This document shows positions 1 through 7,792 of a stretch of 64,000 nt of DNA, one piece after another (within the stretch, counting starts at the first letter, position 1; every line of letters begins with the position of its first letter). The position numbers and the translations under genes are program-made. Under the pieces are notes generated by a model. The model made no database searches and was not told the origin of the DNA. It was given only the letters and a program-made list of their open reading frames with translations. Location: positions 1-64,000 of the forward strand of contig JBQCHF010000021.1 of the NCBI GenBank assembly GCA_051954955.1. The letters run 5' to 3'. Source of the DNA: JBQCHF01 sp051954955. Its GTDB lineage: Bacteria; Actinomycetota; Actinomycetes; Motilibacterales; Motilibacteraceae.

Positions 1-2
1 TG

Positions 3-593
3 GCCGCGCACGACGGCGCACCCCTGGTCGCGAAGGAGCGGGAGGTGCTGCCGGTCACCGTGGTGTCCCTGCAGACCGCGCTCGGCCTGGCCAACGACCC
101 GGGCGAGCTGCGCGGCTACGGCACCGTCCCGGCGCCGGTGCTGCGCGACCTTGTCGCCGCCGCGAAGTCCTGGCTGGTGGCGGTCGTCGACAAGGCCGGG
201 CAGACGTTGAGCGTGCAGCGGTACAAGCCGACCGCGGCGATCCGGGACTGGCTGATCGCCACCAAGCCCACCTGCGTGTCCCCGTGGTGCGATGCACCCG
301 TCGCGTGGGCCGAGGACGACCACCTCGACGAATGGCGACCACCCCCAGACCCGCACGATCCACAGTCCAAGCCGGCGGGCGGGCCGACCAGCGGGGACAA
401 CCTGCACCCCGAGTGCAAGACCACCCACCAGCTCAAGACGCACCGGCACCTCGACGTCATCAGAGACCACGACGGCAGCCACCGGACGATCACCCACTCC
501 GGGCACGAATACCGGAGAGAACCCCACCGACTCCTGCCCGAGATCGGGCACGGCTGGGGTACCGGCGAGGCCGACGGGCCGCCTCCCTTCTGA
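3..593 (+). CDS. DUF222/HNH endonuclease family protein, C-terminal part (5' end outside window)
   Basis: The reading frame is open from base 3, so the gene begins upstream of the window and only about 196 C-terminal residues are visible. The tail has the layout of the HNH domain that ends DUF222 proteins: a Cys pair (PTCVSPWCD), then DDHLDEW, a GGPTSGDNL segment, a Cys, and a TTHQLKTH run. These match the usual DH..W, GG.T..NL and HH..K landmarks, with the second HNH histidine region slightly altered. DUF222/HNH proteins are multicopy in soil actinobacteria and are thought to be nucleases of mobile or self-spreading genes; their role in cells is not established. Family assignment is good, function is inferred. 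Confidence 0.8.
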   Translation, partial: AAHDGAPLVAKEREVLPVTVVSLQTALGLANDPGELRGYGTVPAPVLRDLVAAAKSWLVAVVDKAGQTLSVQRYKPTAAIRDWLIATKPTCVSPWCDAPVAWAEDDHLDEWRPPPDPHDPQSKPAGGPTSGDNLHPECKTTHQLKTHRHLDVIRDHDGSHRTITHSGHEYRREPHRLLPEIGHGWGTGEADGPPPF

Positions 594-610
594 TCCCTGC
601 GGTGGCAGCC

Positions 611-874
611 ATGGAGACCGTCGTGCTGCAGAGCGACCAGCTGGATGCTGGGTCGCGGACCGCCCTGCGCACCCTCTGGGCTCGCGCCTTCGGCGACCGT
701 TTCACCGACGGCGGCGCCGATCACGCCGACGGCGGCGCGCACGTGCTCGTGCTCGTGCTCGAGAACGAGCGGATCACCGGCCATGCCAGCACCGTCTCCC
801 GGCTCGTCCGGTTCGGCGACGCTGACCTGTCGGTGGACGTGACCTGCGAGGACCGCGCGGGCGACGCCTGGTGA
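611..874 (+). pseudogene. Truncated aminoglycoside 2'-N-acetyltransferase-like (GNAT) fragment
   Basis: This short frame of 87 codons starts at ATG 611 right after the HNH gene. Its first 75 residues resemble the N-terminus of AAC(2') enzymes: an LRTLWARAFGDRFTD segment, a Gly-Gly-His-Ala-like GGAHVLVLVLENERI strand and an ITGHASTVSRLVRFGD strand. The acetyl-CoA binding motif of the GNAT fold should follow at about residue 80, but the frame ends after a few unrelated residues (CEDRAGDAW). AAC(2') proteins are about 180 residues long, so this one is less than half length and lacks the cofactor site. It is best read as a decayed remnant; a translated but inactive protein cannot be excluded. Confidence 0.6.
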
Positions 875-906
875 CGACGGTCCGGACGGTCGTACGCTCC
901 CGATCC

Positions 907-1728
907 ATGGACCCGGGCTCGCGCGTCCACCGTCCGCACCCGGTGCTGCGGCCGTACGTCTCGGACTACGTGACCTACCGGCATCGGAGCGCGCCGGGCA
1001 TCCATCACGGCCTGCCGTCCGGGACGCTCACGCTGGTTCTGTCCTTCGACGATCCGGTGGACCTCGCCTGGGCCGACCGGCCGCAGGAACGCGCACGGCT
1101 GTGGTCGATGGTGTCCGGGTTGCACACCCAGCCCGCGCACATCCACCACGACGGCCGGCAGCACGGCATCCAGCTCGGGCTGACGCCGCTCGGCGCGCGA
1201 GCGCTGCTCGGGCTGCCCGCCGGTGCGCTGGCGCGGCAGGTCGTCGACCTGGCGGATGTGCTGCCGCTGCCGCTCGAGGAACTCGCGAGCGCCGCGGACG
1301 GCGAGCGCGTGCGGCTGCTGGACGCCTCATTGCGCTCGGTGCTCACCCTTGGACGTGGATCCGGGACGGCTCCCGAGCTGGTCCACGCCTGGCACCTGCT
1401 GTCCGCCTCGCGCGGCACCGCCCGGGTGGAGGACGTGGCTGCGGCGGTGGGCTGGGGCCGGCGACACCTCGGTCGGCGGTTCCAGGCGGAGTTCGGGCTC
1501 GGACCGAAGCAGGCCGCCCGGGTGCTCCGGTTCGACCGCTCGCGCCAGCTGCTCCACGCGGGCGGGAAGCTGGCCGACGTCGCTGCCACCGCCGGTTACG
1601 CAGACCAGGCGCACCTGAGCCGCGAGTGGCGCGAGCTGGCCGGCTACTCCCCCACGACCTACCTGCGCGCCGAGGTCCCATTCCTCCAAGACACGGGCGA
1701 CGCAGCGCGCGCAGCATGCTCGGCATGA
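907..1728 (+). CDS. AraC family transcriptional regulator
   Basis: The product is 273 residues. The first 150 or so form a ligand-sensing-type domain of the kind found in AraC proteins with a DUF6597-like N-terminus (HPVLRPYVSDYV). The last 90 carry the double helix-turn-helix: RVEDVAAAVGWGRRHLGRRF is the first and LADVAATAGYADQAHLSREW the second, closing with the family hallmark GYSPTTY. I prefer ATG 907 over an upstream in-frame GTG at 871, because homologues begin close to the HPVLRPYV segment. The stop overlaps the ATG of the following VOC gene by four bases, so the two are probably co-transcribed and the VOC protein may be its target. Confidence 0.85.
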   Translation: MDPGSRVHRPHPVLRPYVSDYVTYRHRSAPGIHHGLPSGTLTLVLSFDDPVDLAWADRPQERARLWSMVSGLHTQPAHIHHDGRQHGIQLGLTPLGARALLGLPAGALARQVVDLADVLPLPLEELASAADGERVRLLDASLRSVLTLGRGSGTAPELVHAWHLLSASRGTARVEDVAAAVGWGRRHLGRRFQAEFGLGPKQAARVLRFDRSRQLLHAGGKLADVAATAGYADQAHLSREWRELAGYSPTTYLRAEVPFLQDTGDAARAACSA

Positions 1729-2120
1729 GCAGCGAACCCAGGACCCGGTTGTTCCTCTCCCTGCGCTACCGCGACGCCCCGGCCGCGCTGCGCTTCCTCG
1801 CCGACGGCCTCGGATTCTGCGCCGCGGGCACCTACCAGGCGCCGGACGACCCGCAGCGCGTCCTGCACGCGCAGATGGACTGGCCCGGTGGCGGCGGGAT
1901 CATGTTCGGCAGCGCGGAGAACGACACCGAGGTGGGCGTCGCGATGGCCTACCTGGTCGTCGACACCGACGCCGACGTCGACCGCGTGCACGAGCAGGCC
2001 CTGGCCCACGGCTTCACGTCCGAGCGCGAGCCGGCGGACATGCCCTACGGCGGCCGGGGCAGCACCGTGCGCGACCCGGAGGGGAACGCGTGGAGCCTGG
2101 GGTCCTATCCGGGCGAGTGA
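1725..2120 (+). CDS. VOC family (glyoxalase/bleomycin resistance-like) protein
   Basis: This 131-residue protein is the size of a single vicinal-oxygen-chelate unit. It has the opening strand and helix SLRYRDAPAALRFLADGLGF, a central MDWPGGGGIMFGS strand and a C-terminal FTSEREPADMPYGGRGSTVRDPEGNAWSLG segment, here cited only in part: the end RDPEGNAWSLG is the typical close of these folds. Members range from fosfomycin and bleomycin resistance proteins to dioxygenases, so substrate is unknown. The start overlaps the AraC stop (ATGA at 1725-1728), indicating translational coupling with the regulator; such AraC-VOC pairs are common in actinobacteria. Confidence 0.8.
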   Translation: MSSEPRTRLFLSLRYRDAPAALRFLADGLGFCAAGTYQAPDDPQRVLHAQMDWPGGGGIMFGSAENDTEVGVAMAYLVVDTDADVDRVHEQALAHGFTSEREPADMPYGGRGSTVRDPEGNAWSLGSYPGE

Positions 2121-2222
2121 CGACCGGAGGGATCAGGCTCCTAGACCGTCGCCGGCCGGTCCGTGCTGTGCCGTCGGCGAACACGTCTGGACGCACCACT
2201 CGAATCGGTGTCGGGTGTGCCC

Positions 2223-3245
2223 ATGTCGACGCTCCGCATCCTCGTCCTCGGTGGCACCGCCTGGCTCGGTCGGGAGGTGGCGCGCCAGGCGGTGGCCCGA
2301 GGGCACGACGTCACCTGCCTGGCCCGGGGTGAGAGCGGGCCGACGGCGGATGGCGCGAAGCTCGTGGTCGCCGACCGGCGCACCCCCGACGCGTATGACG
2401 AGGTGCGGGATCAGGAGTGGGACGAGGTGGTCGACGTCTCCTGGCAGCCAGGCTTCGTCCGCTCCGCCCTGCAGGCCCTGGCCCAGGACGCCGAGCACTG
2501 GTCCTACGTGTCGTCGAGCAGCGCGTACGCCTCCCATGCCGAGATCGGCGCGGACGAGTCCGCCGCCCTGCTGCCGCCCGCCGAGCAGGACGAGGTCGGG
2601 CGTGAGCTCTACGGCGAGGCCAAGGTCGCCTGCGAGCAGCTCTGTCGCGACGCCGTCGGTGACCGCCTGCTCGTGGCCCGCGCCGGGCTGATCGGCGGAC
2701 CCGGCGACCCCAGCGACCGCGCCGGCGCGTGGGTGGCCCGGGCGGCGGCCAGGCCGAGCGAGCCCATGCTGGTGCCCGACGTCCCGTGCGGCCCGACCCA
2801 GGTGGTCGACGTGCGGGACCTGGCCGCCTGGCTGCTGGACTGCGCCGAGCGAGGCACCACCGGGACCTACAACGCGCTCGGACCGGACCTGCCGTTCTCC
2901 CAGTGGCTCGAGCTCTGCCGCCGCATCGGCGGCCACCGCGGCGACGTCGTCGCCGCGGACCCGGAGTGGCTGGTGGCCCGGGGAGTGAACGACTTCATGG
3001 GCGAGGAGTCGCTGACCATGTGGGTGGCCGACCCCGACTGGCAGGGCTTCGCAACTCGCAGCGGTGCCGCAGGGGCCGCCGCCGGGTTGCGGAACCGTTC
3101 GCGCGAGGAGGTGGTCCGCGACCTGCTGGCCTGGGAGTGCGAGCAGGGGCTGGAGCGCCCTCGCCGCGCGGGGATGAGCGCGGCCCGCGAGCGCGAGCTG
3201 CTGGCCGCACTGGCGCAGCAACAGGCAGCCGAGCCGAGGGGCTGA
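2223..3245 (+). CDS. NAD-dependent epimerase/reductase family protein
   Basis: The 340-residue product is an extended short-chain dehydrogenase. It opens with a Rossmann dinucleotide-binding motif (VLGGTAWLGREVA, residues about 8-20), has the YVSSSSAY strand that leads to the active site, and a YGEAKVACEQ helix supplying the catalytic Tyr and Lys. It therefore binds NAD(P) and probably acts on a nucleotide sugar or a related substrate, which the sequence does not define. ATG 2223 is chosen because the Rossmann strand follows immediately; longer in-frame extensions have no similarity. It runs in the same direction as the AraC-VOC pair after a gap of about 100 bases. Confidence 0.8.
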   Translation: MSTLRILVLGGTAWLGREVARQAVARGHDVTCLARGESGPTADGAKLVVADRRTPDAYDEVRDQEWDEVVDVSWQPGFVRSALQALAQDAEHWSYVSSSSAYASHAEIGADESAALLPPAEQDEVGRELYGEAKVACEQLCRDAVGDRLLVARAGLIGGPGDPSDRAGAWVARAAARPSEPMLVPDVPCGPTQVVDVRDLAAWLLDCAERGTTGTYNALGPDLPFSQWLELCRRIGGHRGDVVAADPEWLVARGVNDFMGEESLTMWVADPDWQGFATRSGAAGAAAGLRNRSREEVVRDLLAWECEQGLERPRRAGMSAARERELLAALAQQQAAEPRG

Positions 3246-3254
3246 GCTCTCCGG

Positions 3255-3683
3255 TCAGGAGGAGCGCAGGCTCCACCGCAGGCCCGCGGCGGTGTCCCCC
3301 AACGAGAGGACCGCGGCCACGGCGGCCAGCACGCCGGACCGCGGAAGGTCCATCCAGGACAGCACCACCCAGCTCGCCGCCGTCCCCGCGAGAGCTCCGA
3401 TCCACAGCTGGCGAGCGCCTGGCACGGTGGCCGACCGCGCGGCGAGGGCGGTGCACGCCGCCGCGAGCACTCCGACGACCATCCCGAGCATGGTCCCGAG
3501 CACGAGCAGCAGGGACCAGAAGTCGTCGGAGGTGGCGGCGAGGACCCCTCCCACCAGACCGACGGCGAGCCCGCCCATCCCACCCAGTGCTAGACCGGCC
3601 AGCAGCAGCCGGCCCGTCACCGCGACCCGCGCGGCGACGACCGTCGGGTCGTCCGGGTACCTCGTGCTCTCCCCCGCCGTCAT
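3255..3683 (-). CDS. Hypothetical membrane protein (about four transmembrane helices)
   Basis: This 142-residue protein has a short hydrophilic N-terminus (MTAGESTRYPDD) followed by four hydrophobic segments: LLLAGLALGGMGGLAVG, WSLLLVLGTMLGMVVGV, LWIGALAGTAASWVVL and GVLAAVAAVLSLGDTAAG. It has no domain I can name. It converges on the epimerase gene with a 9-base gap and diverges from the beta-propeller lipoprotein about 100 bases away. I selected ATG 3683, since upstream codons in the frame lie antisense to the propeller gene. An integral membrane location is inferred from composition only. Confidence 0.65.
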   Translation of the reverse strand: MTAGESTRYPDDPTVVAARVAVTGRLLLAGLALGGMGGLAVGLVGGVLAATSDDFWSLLLVLGTMLGMVVGVLAAACTALAARSATVPGARQLWIGALAGTAASWVVLSWMDLPRSGVLAAVAAVLSLGDTAAGLRWSLRSS

Positions 3684-3788
3684 CGCGGCATCGTGGCAGA
3701 CCGCGGCAGCTCGTGTCCCCGACCGTCCCCGATCACCCGACGTAACCTGGCCGGGAGACCCGTGGCAGCGGAGCAAGAAGGGGGCGAC

Positions 3789-5240
3789 GTGCGGCGCCGG
3801 ACGACCGGGACACTGTCGGTGCTCGCCTGCCTGGCCGCGTTCTGCACCGCGTGCGCCGGCGCATCCGACCCAGCCGCTGGCCCCTCCCCGACGGCGTCGC
3901 CAGGCAGGGCCGGCTCCGACGCCGCGTCGGACACGCCGTCCGGCACCGCCTCCCCCACCGTCCCGCTCCCGCAGCAGGGCGCCGAGACCGGGCACCTCGA
4001 GCCGCAGGACTGGCCGCAGTACCACCGGGATCCCGCACGGACCGGCGTCGGCCCGGGGGCGCCCGCGCCGAGGAACCTGAGGGTGGCCTGGCATGCCCGC
4101 CTCGACGGGGCGGTCTACGGTCAGCCGATCGTGGTGGGCGGCACCGTCTTCGCAGCCACCGAGAACGACACCGTCTACGCCCTCGACCCGGCCACCGGCA
4201 GCGTCCGCTGGTCGCGTCACGTGGGCAGGCCCGTCCCCAGGTCGGACCTTCCCTGCGGCAATATCGACCCGCTCGGCATCACCGGCACGCCGGTCTGGGA
4301 CGCCGAGACGGACCGGGTCTTCGTGGTGGCCGAGACCACCGGGGGCCACCACCGGTTGGTCGGGCTCGCCGCCCGCACCGGGCAGGTGCAGGTGGACGTC
4401 GACGCCGACCCGCCGCAGGGCGACCCGCGCGCCCACCAGCAGCGAGCCGCGCTGAGCCTGCTCGACGGCCGAATCGTCGTGCCCTACGGCGGCCTGGCCG
4501 GCGACTGCGGCCAGTACGTCGGGCAGGTGCTGTCGTTCACCACCGACGGCGAAGACATGCGCTCCTACGCCGTCCCGACCACCCGCGAGGGCGGCATCTG
4601 GGCGCCCGGCGGTGGCGTCCGGGACGGGGACCGGCTGCTCTTCGCCGTCGGCAACGGCGAGGCCACCGGCGGCGGCTGGGACGGGGCGGACTCCGTGATC
4701 GCCCTCGATGCCCGGATGCGGCGCGTCGACGCGTTCGCGCCCAGCCGATGGGCGCAGGACAACGCGCAGGACCTCGACCTGGGCTCCATGACCCCCGCCG
4801 TCGTCGGTCGCTGGGTGCTGGCGGCCGGCAAGTCCGGCGATGTCTACGTCCTGCGCGCCGACGACCTCGGCGGCGTCGGCGGGCAGGCGGCCGCCGCGCC
4901 GCTGTGCCGCGCCTTCGGTGCCCCGGCGGTGGACGGCGACGTCGCCTACCTGCCCTGCGCCGACGACGTCGCAGCGGTGCGGGTCGACCCCGCGACCGGC
5001 CGGCCGGCCGTGCTCTGGCGCTCCGACGTCGCGCAGCGCGCCTCCCCGGTGGTGGGCGGCGGGGCGGTGTGGGTGGCCGACGGCGACCGTGGCCGGCTGC
5101 TCGCCCTGGACCAGCGGGACGGATCGGTGCTCTCCCAGGTGCCGGTGGGCGCGCTGCCGCACTTCGCCTCGCCGAGCCTCGCCGGTGGGCGGGCGTTCCT
5201 CGGCACCCTCGACGGCATCACCGCCGTGACCGGCGGCTGA
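3789..5240 (+). CDS. Exported PQQ-binding-like beta-propeller protein
   Basis: The product is 483 residues. GTG 3789 is preferred because a strong Shine-Dalgarno run (AAGGGGG) lies just upstream and a signal sequence follows at once (RRRTTGTLSVLACLAAF). Cysteines at residues 14, 19 and 22 make a lipoprotein possible, though no perfect lipobox is present. After a Ser/Pro/Thr linker, WPQYHRDPARTG marks the start of an eight-bladed PQQ-like propeller, with repeats such as VYALDPATGSVRWSR and LLALDQRDGSVLSQV. Such proteins bind ligands or act as extracellular scaffolds; a catalytic quinoprotein role is not supported because the usual PQQ-binding acidic and disulfide residues are not obvious. It is divergent from the small membrane gene. 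Confidence 0.75.
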   Translation: MRRRTTGTLSVLACLAAFCTACAGASDPAAGPSPTASPGRAGSDAASDTPSGTASPTVPLPQQGAETGHLEPQDWPQYHRDPARTGVGPGAPAPRNLRVAWHARLDGAVYGQPIVVGGTVFAATENDTVYALDPATGSVRWSRHVGRPVPRSDLPCGNIDPLGITGTPVWDAETDRVFVVAETTGGHHRLVGLAARTGQVQVDVDADPPQGDPRAHQQRAALSLLDGRIVVPYGGLAGDCGQYVGQVLSFTTDGEDMRSYAVPTTREGGIWAPGGGVRDGDRLLFAVGNGEATGGGWDGADSVIALDARMRRVDAFAPSRWAQDNAQDLDLGSMTPAVVGRWVLAAGKSGDVYVLRADDLGGVGGQAAAAPLCRAFGAPAVDGDVAYLPCADDVAAVRVDPATGRPAVLWRSDVAQRASPVVGGGAVWVADGDRGRLLALDQRDGSVLSQVPVGALPHFASPSLAGGRAFLGTLDGITAVTGG

Positions 5241-5316
5241 CGGGCCCGTCGGCGCGGGACCCATCTGCTCGCCGCCCTGCGACGAACCACGGTCAGTCGC
5301 CTACCCAGGAGCTGTC

Positions 5317-5733
5317 ATGGTCTCGCTCGCCCCGACCCGGGTCACATCCCTCGCTGCCCTTCGGGCGCTGCACGCCCCGCAGCGGTGGCTCCTCGCCGGC
5401 GCCGCCGCGGTGGCCGCGGCCGCGCACGTCCCGGTCATCGCCCCGCACCTGGACGAGGCCCCCTACATGGGCGTGCTGTTCGTCGTGCTGACCGCGGCCT
5501 GCTCGGTGCTGGCCGTCGCCGCGGTGGTGCGTGACGCCCGCCCGGTCTACGCCCTGGCCGCCCTCACCTGCGGCCTCGCCGTGGCCGGCTACGCCGCCAC
5601 CCGGCTGGTCGCCTTCCCCGAGCTCGGCGACGACGTCGGCAACTGGCTCGAGCCGCTCGGCGTGGTCTCGGTGGCCGCCGAGCTGGTGGTGGTCGCCGCC
5701 GCCGTGTCCGCGCTCAGGCGTGCTCCCCGATGA
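5317..5733 (+). CDS. Hypothetical four-helix membrane protein
   Basis: The 138-residue product contains four hydrophobic spans separated by short loops: WLLAGAAAVAAAAHVPVIA, LFVVLTAACSVLAVAAVV, VYALAALTCGLAVAGYAATR and GVVSVAAELVVVAAAVSAL. ATG 5317 follows a CAGGAG ribosome binding site. It lies 76 bases after the propeller gene on the same strand. I know no function for it. The gene is followed by a strong palindrome (5744-5794) that would end transcription from both sides. Confidence 0.65.
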   Translation: MVSLAPTRVTSLAALRALHAPQRWLLAGAAAVAAAAHVPVIAPHLDEAPYMGVLFVVLTAACSVLAVAAVVRDARPVYALAALTCGLAVAGYAATRLVAFPELGDDVGNWLEPLGVVSVAAELVVVAAAVSALRRAPR

Positions 5734-5743
5734 TCGTCTCGTT

Positions 5744-5794
5744 GGGTGGGGTGTCCCCAGAGCCAAACCTCTTGGCTCTGGGGACCCCTCACCC
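5744..5794. terminator. 51-base hairpin in a convergent gap, family A copy 1
   Basis: A 23-base arm beginning GGGTGGGG and ending GAGCCAA pairs with TTGGCTC...CTCACCC around a 5-base loop ACCTC, with two mismatches. It sits between the convergent genes ending at 5733 and 5818 and probably terminates both. The same outer stem and loop recur at 55850-55900. Confidence 0.7.
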
Positions 5795-5817
5795 AGACAG
5801 GCCGAGCGGCGGACGCG

Positions 5818-7596
5818 TCAGGAGACGGTGACCGCCGCGTCGTCCACGGTGAACGAGGTGGCCAGGCTGGAGTCCTCGGTACCGGTGAACGACAGGCTCA
5901 CCGTCTGCCCGGCGTAGCCGGATAGGTTGAAGGACTTCTGCACGTAGCCGGACACCTTGCTCAGGTTGGAGTACGTGGCCAGCGTGGTCGAGCCCGCCTT
6001 CACGGTGAGCTTGTCGTACGCGGTGGTCGACGTGGTCTCGGCGGTGTCGACGTGCAGCCAGAAGCTGAACGTGGCCGTGGTGCAGCCGGCCGGGATGGTC
6101 ACCGACTGGGACAGGGTGTCGGTGTGGCTGCTGCCGTAGCCGTCGAGCCAGGCCAGCCAGCTGCCCGAGTGCGCCGGCTCTCCCGCCGAGGCGTTGGAGA
6201 CGACCCCGCTGCTGGCCGACCACGGAGCGGCCGCTCCGGCCTCGAAGCCGCCGTTGCCCAGCAGCTGCCCGGCCGTGCAGGTGCTCCCGCCGGTGCCGCC
6301 CCCGGTGCCACCGCCGCCGCTGGTGCCGCCGCTGCTGGAGAAGGCCGCCACGCCGTTGGGCGTGCCCAGACCGGTGGGACCGTCGTAGCCGGTGGTGCTG
6401 TTGCAGAGGTAGGACGGGCTGCACGAGCCGTTGCTGCCGCTGGCGACGTCGAACAGCGAGCCGGCGTGCTGGTAGGGGTACTGCGCCGGGTAGGTGCTGG
6501 CGGCAGGGGCGCCGGCGAGGGCGTAGGTGGCGGCCACGAGCGGGGCCGCGGCGCTGGTGCCCCCGAACACCATCCAGCCCGACTGGCCACCGCTCGCGGT
6601 GGAGTCGTAGACGGCCACACCGGTGTTCGGGTCCGCCACCGCGGCGACGTCGGCGATGCTGCGGCGCGAGCAGCCGGAGTCGCTCTGCCAGCTCGGCTTG
6701 GCGTCGTAGCCGGAGCAGCCGCTGCCGGCACCGCTCCAGGCGGACTCGGTCCACCCGCGGGTGTTGGAGGCCCGCGAGAGCGAGGTGCCGCCGACCGCGG
6801 TCACGTACTTCGACGCCGCCGGGTACTCGGTGCCGTAGCCGTTGTCGCCGCTGGAGACGGTGATGGCGACCCCGGGGTGGTTGAAGTACGACGAGTCGTA
6901 GGAGGAGTCCGAGGACGACTCCGAGCCACCGTAGGAGTTGGAGACGAACTTGGCCCCCAGCGCGACGGCCTGGTTGACCCCGGCACCCAGGTTCGCCATC
7001 GACGGGGTGTCCGCCTCGACCAGCAGGACCTTGCAGTTGGGGCAGGCGGCGCTGACCATGTCCAGGTCCAGCGCGATCTCCTGGCCCCAACCGGCGTCCG
7101 TCGCGGGAGGCGTGCTGCCGCCGCGCTGGTTGACCTTGCGGAAGCAGCCGTTCGCCGTGGTGCACGCCGGCAGGCCGAACTGCGAGCGGTAGGTGTTCAG
7201 GTCCTGCTCGGCGGTGGGCAGGTCGTAGGCGTCCACGATGGCCACCGTCTGACCCGAGCCGGCGGACGACGACGGGAGCTTGTAGGCGCTCTGCAGATCC
7301 GCCGGGCCGTAGCCGGCCGGGACCGCGTTGGGCGAGAGCGCGTGCGTGCTGACGTCGTCGCGCACCTCGGCGTGGCAGGCGGCCTGGTGGGCCTTCGGCT
7401 GGCCGCAGACGCGGTGGTGCGGGTGATCGGCCCGAGCCGAGGCGGAAGCAGCCGCCCCGGGCGATGCGGACGATGCGGCCGACGCCGTGGCGGCGGTCGG
7501 CAGGGTGGCCGCGGTGGCGGCGGTGGCGGCCAGCGCGATGCTGCCCAGGGCCGCGACGGCTGCGCGGCGGGTGGAGCGCGAGAGGACTCGACGCAC
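5818..7596 (-). CDS. Secreted S53 family (sedolisin/kumamolisin-type) serine-carboxyl peptidase with C-terminal beta domain
   Basis: GTG 7596 has a GGAG site 6 bases upstream and gives a 592-residue preprotein with a basic N-terminus and an Ala-rich signal sequence. The mature part has the S53 signature residues: Glu173 and Asp177 in QEIALDLDM, the oxyanion Asp near SSGDNG (about 251), and the nucleophile Ser348 in GGTSAAAP. These enzymes are acid-active endopeptidases made with an inhibitory propeptide, but the propeptide here is very short (under 100 residues), so the classical Pro-kumamolisin domain may be missing or reduced. A Gly/Ser/Thr linker leads to a C-terminal 160-residue jelly-roll-like domain (LLGNGGFEAG opening) like carbohydrate-binding modules. 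Likely role: extracellular protein degradation. Confidence 0.88.
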   Translation of the reverse strand: MRRVLSRSTRRAAVAALGSIALAATAATAATLPTAATASAASSASPGAAASASARADHPHHRVCGQPKAHQAACHAEVRDDVSTHALSPNAVPAGYGPADLQSAYKLPSSSAGSGQTVAIVDAYDLPTAEQDLNTYRSQFGLPACTTANGCFRKVNQRGGSTPPATDAGWGQEIALDLDMVSAACPNCKVLLVEADTPSMANLGAGVNQAVALGAKFVSNSYGGSESSSDSSYDSSYFNHPGVAITVSSGDNGYGTEYPAASKYVTAVGGTSLSRASNTRGWTESAWSGAGSGCSGYDAKPSWQSDSGCSRRSIADVAAVADPNTGVAVYDSTASGGQSGWMVFGGTSAAAPLVAATYALAGAPAASTYPAQYPYQHAGSLFDVASGSNGSCSPSYLCNSTTGYDGPTGLGTPNGVAAFSSSGGTSGGGGTGGGTGGSTCTAGQLLGNGGFEAGAAAPWSASSGVVSNASAGEPAHSGSWLAWLDGYGSSHTDTLSQSVTIPAGCTTATFSFWLHVDTAETTSTTAYDKLTVKAGSTTLATYSNLSKVSGYVQKSFNLSGYAGQTVSLSFTGTEDSSLATSFTVDDAAVTVS

Positions 7597-7792
7597 GTGG
7601 GTCTCCAGAGGGGAGATCGGGTCGGTCGTCGCCCCGATGCCGACGACCGGGCTCCGCAGAGCCGTTGCTGAGAGTGTCGGCGCGACCACGCTGCGCACAA
7701 GGGTCGGAACGTCCCGCTTCACCACGAAAGGGCAAAGGAACGGGCAGAGGCGGACCGGCCACCGGCCGGTGGCAGCAGCGGGACGAGCCGGC

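Noticed and set aside
5818..7596. Earlier start for the S53 peptidase at 7725
   Set aside because: It would add 43 residues before the signal peptide and bury it; GTG 7596 has a ribosome binding site and a normal signal sequence.
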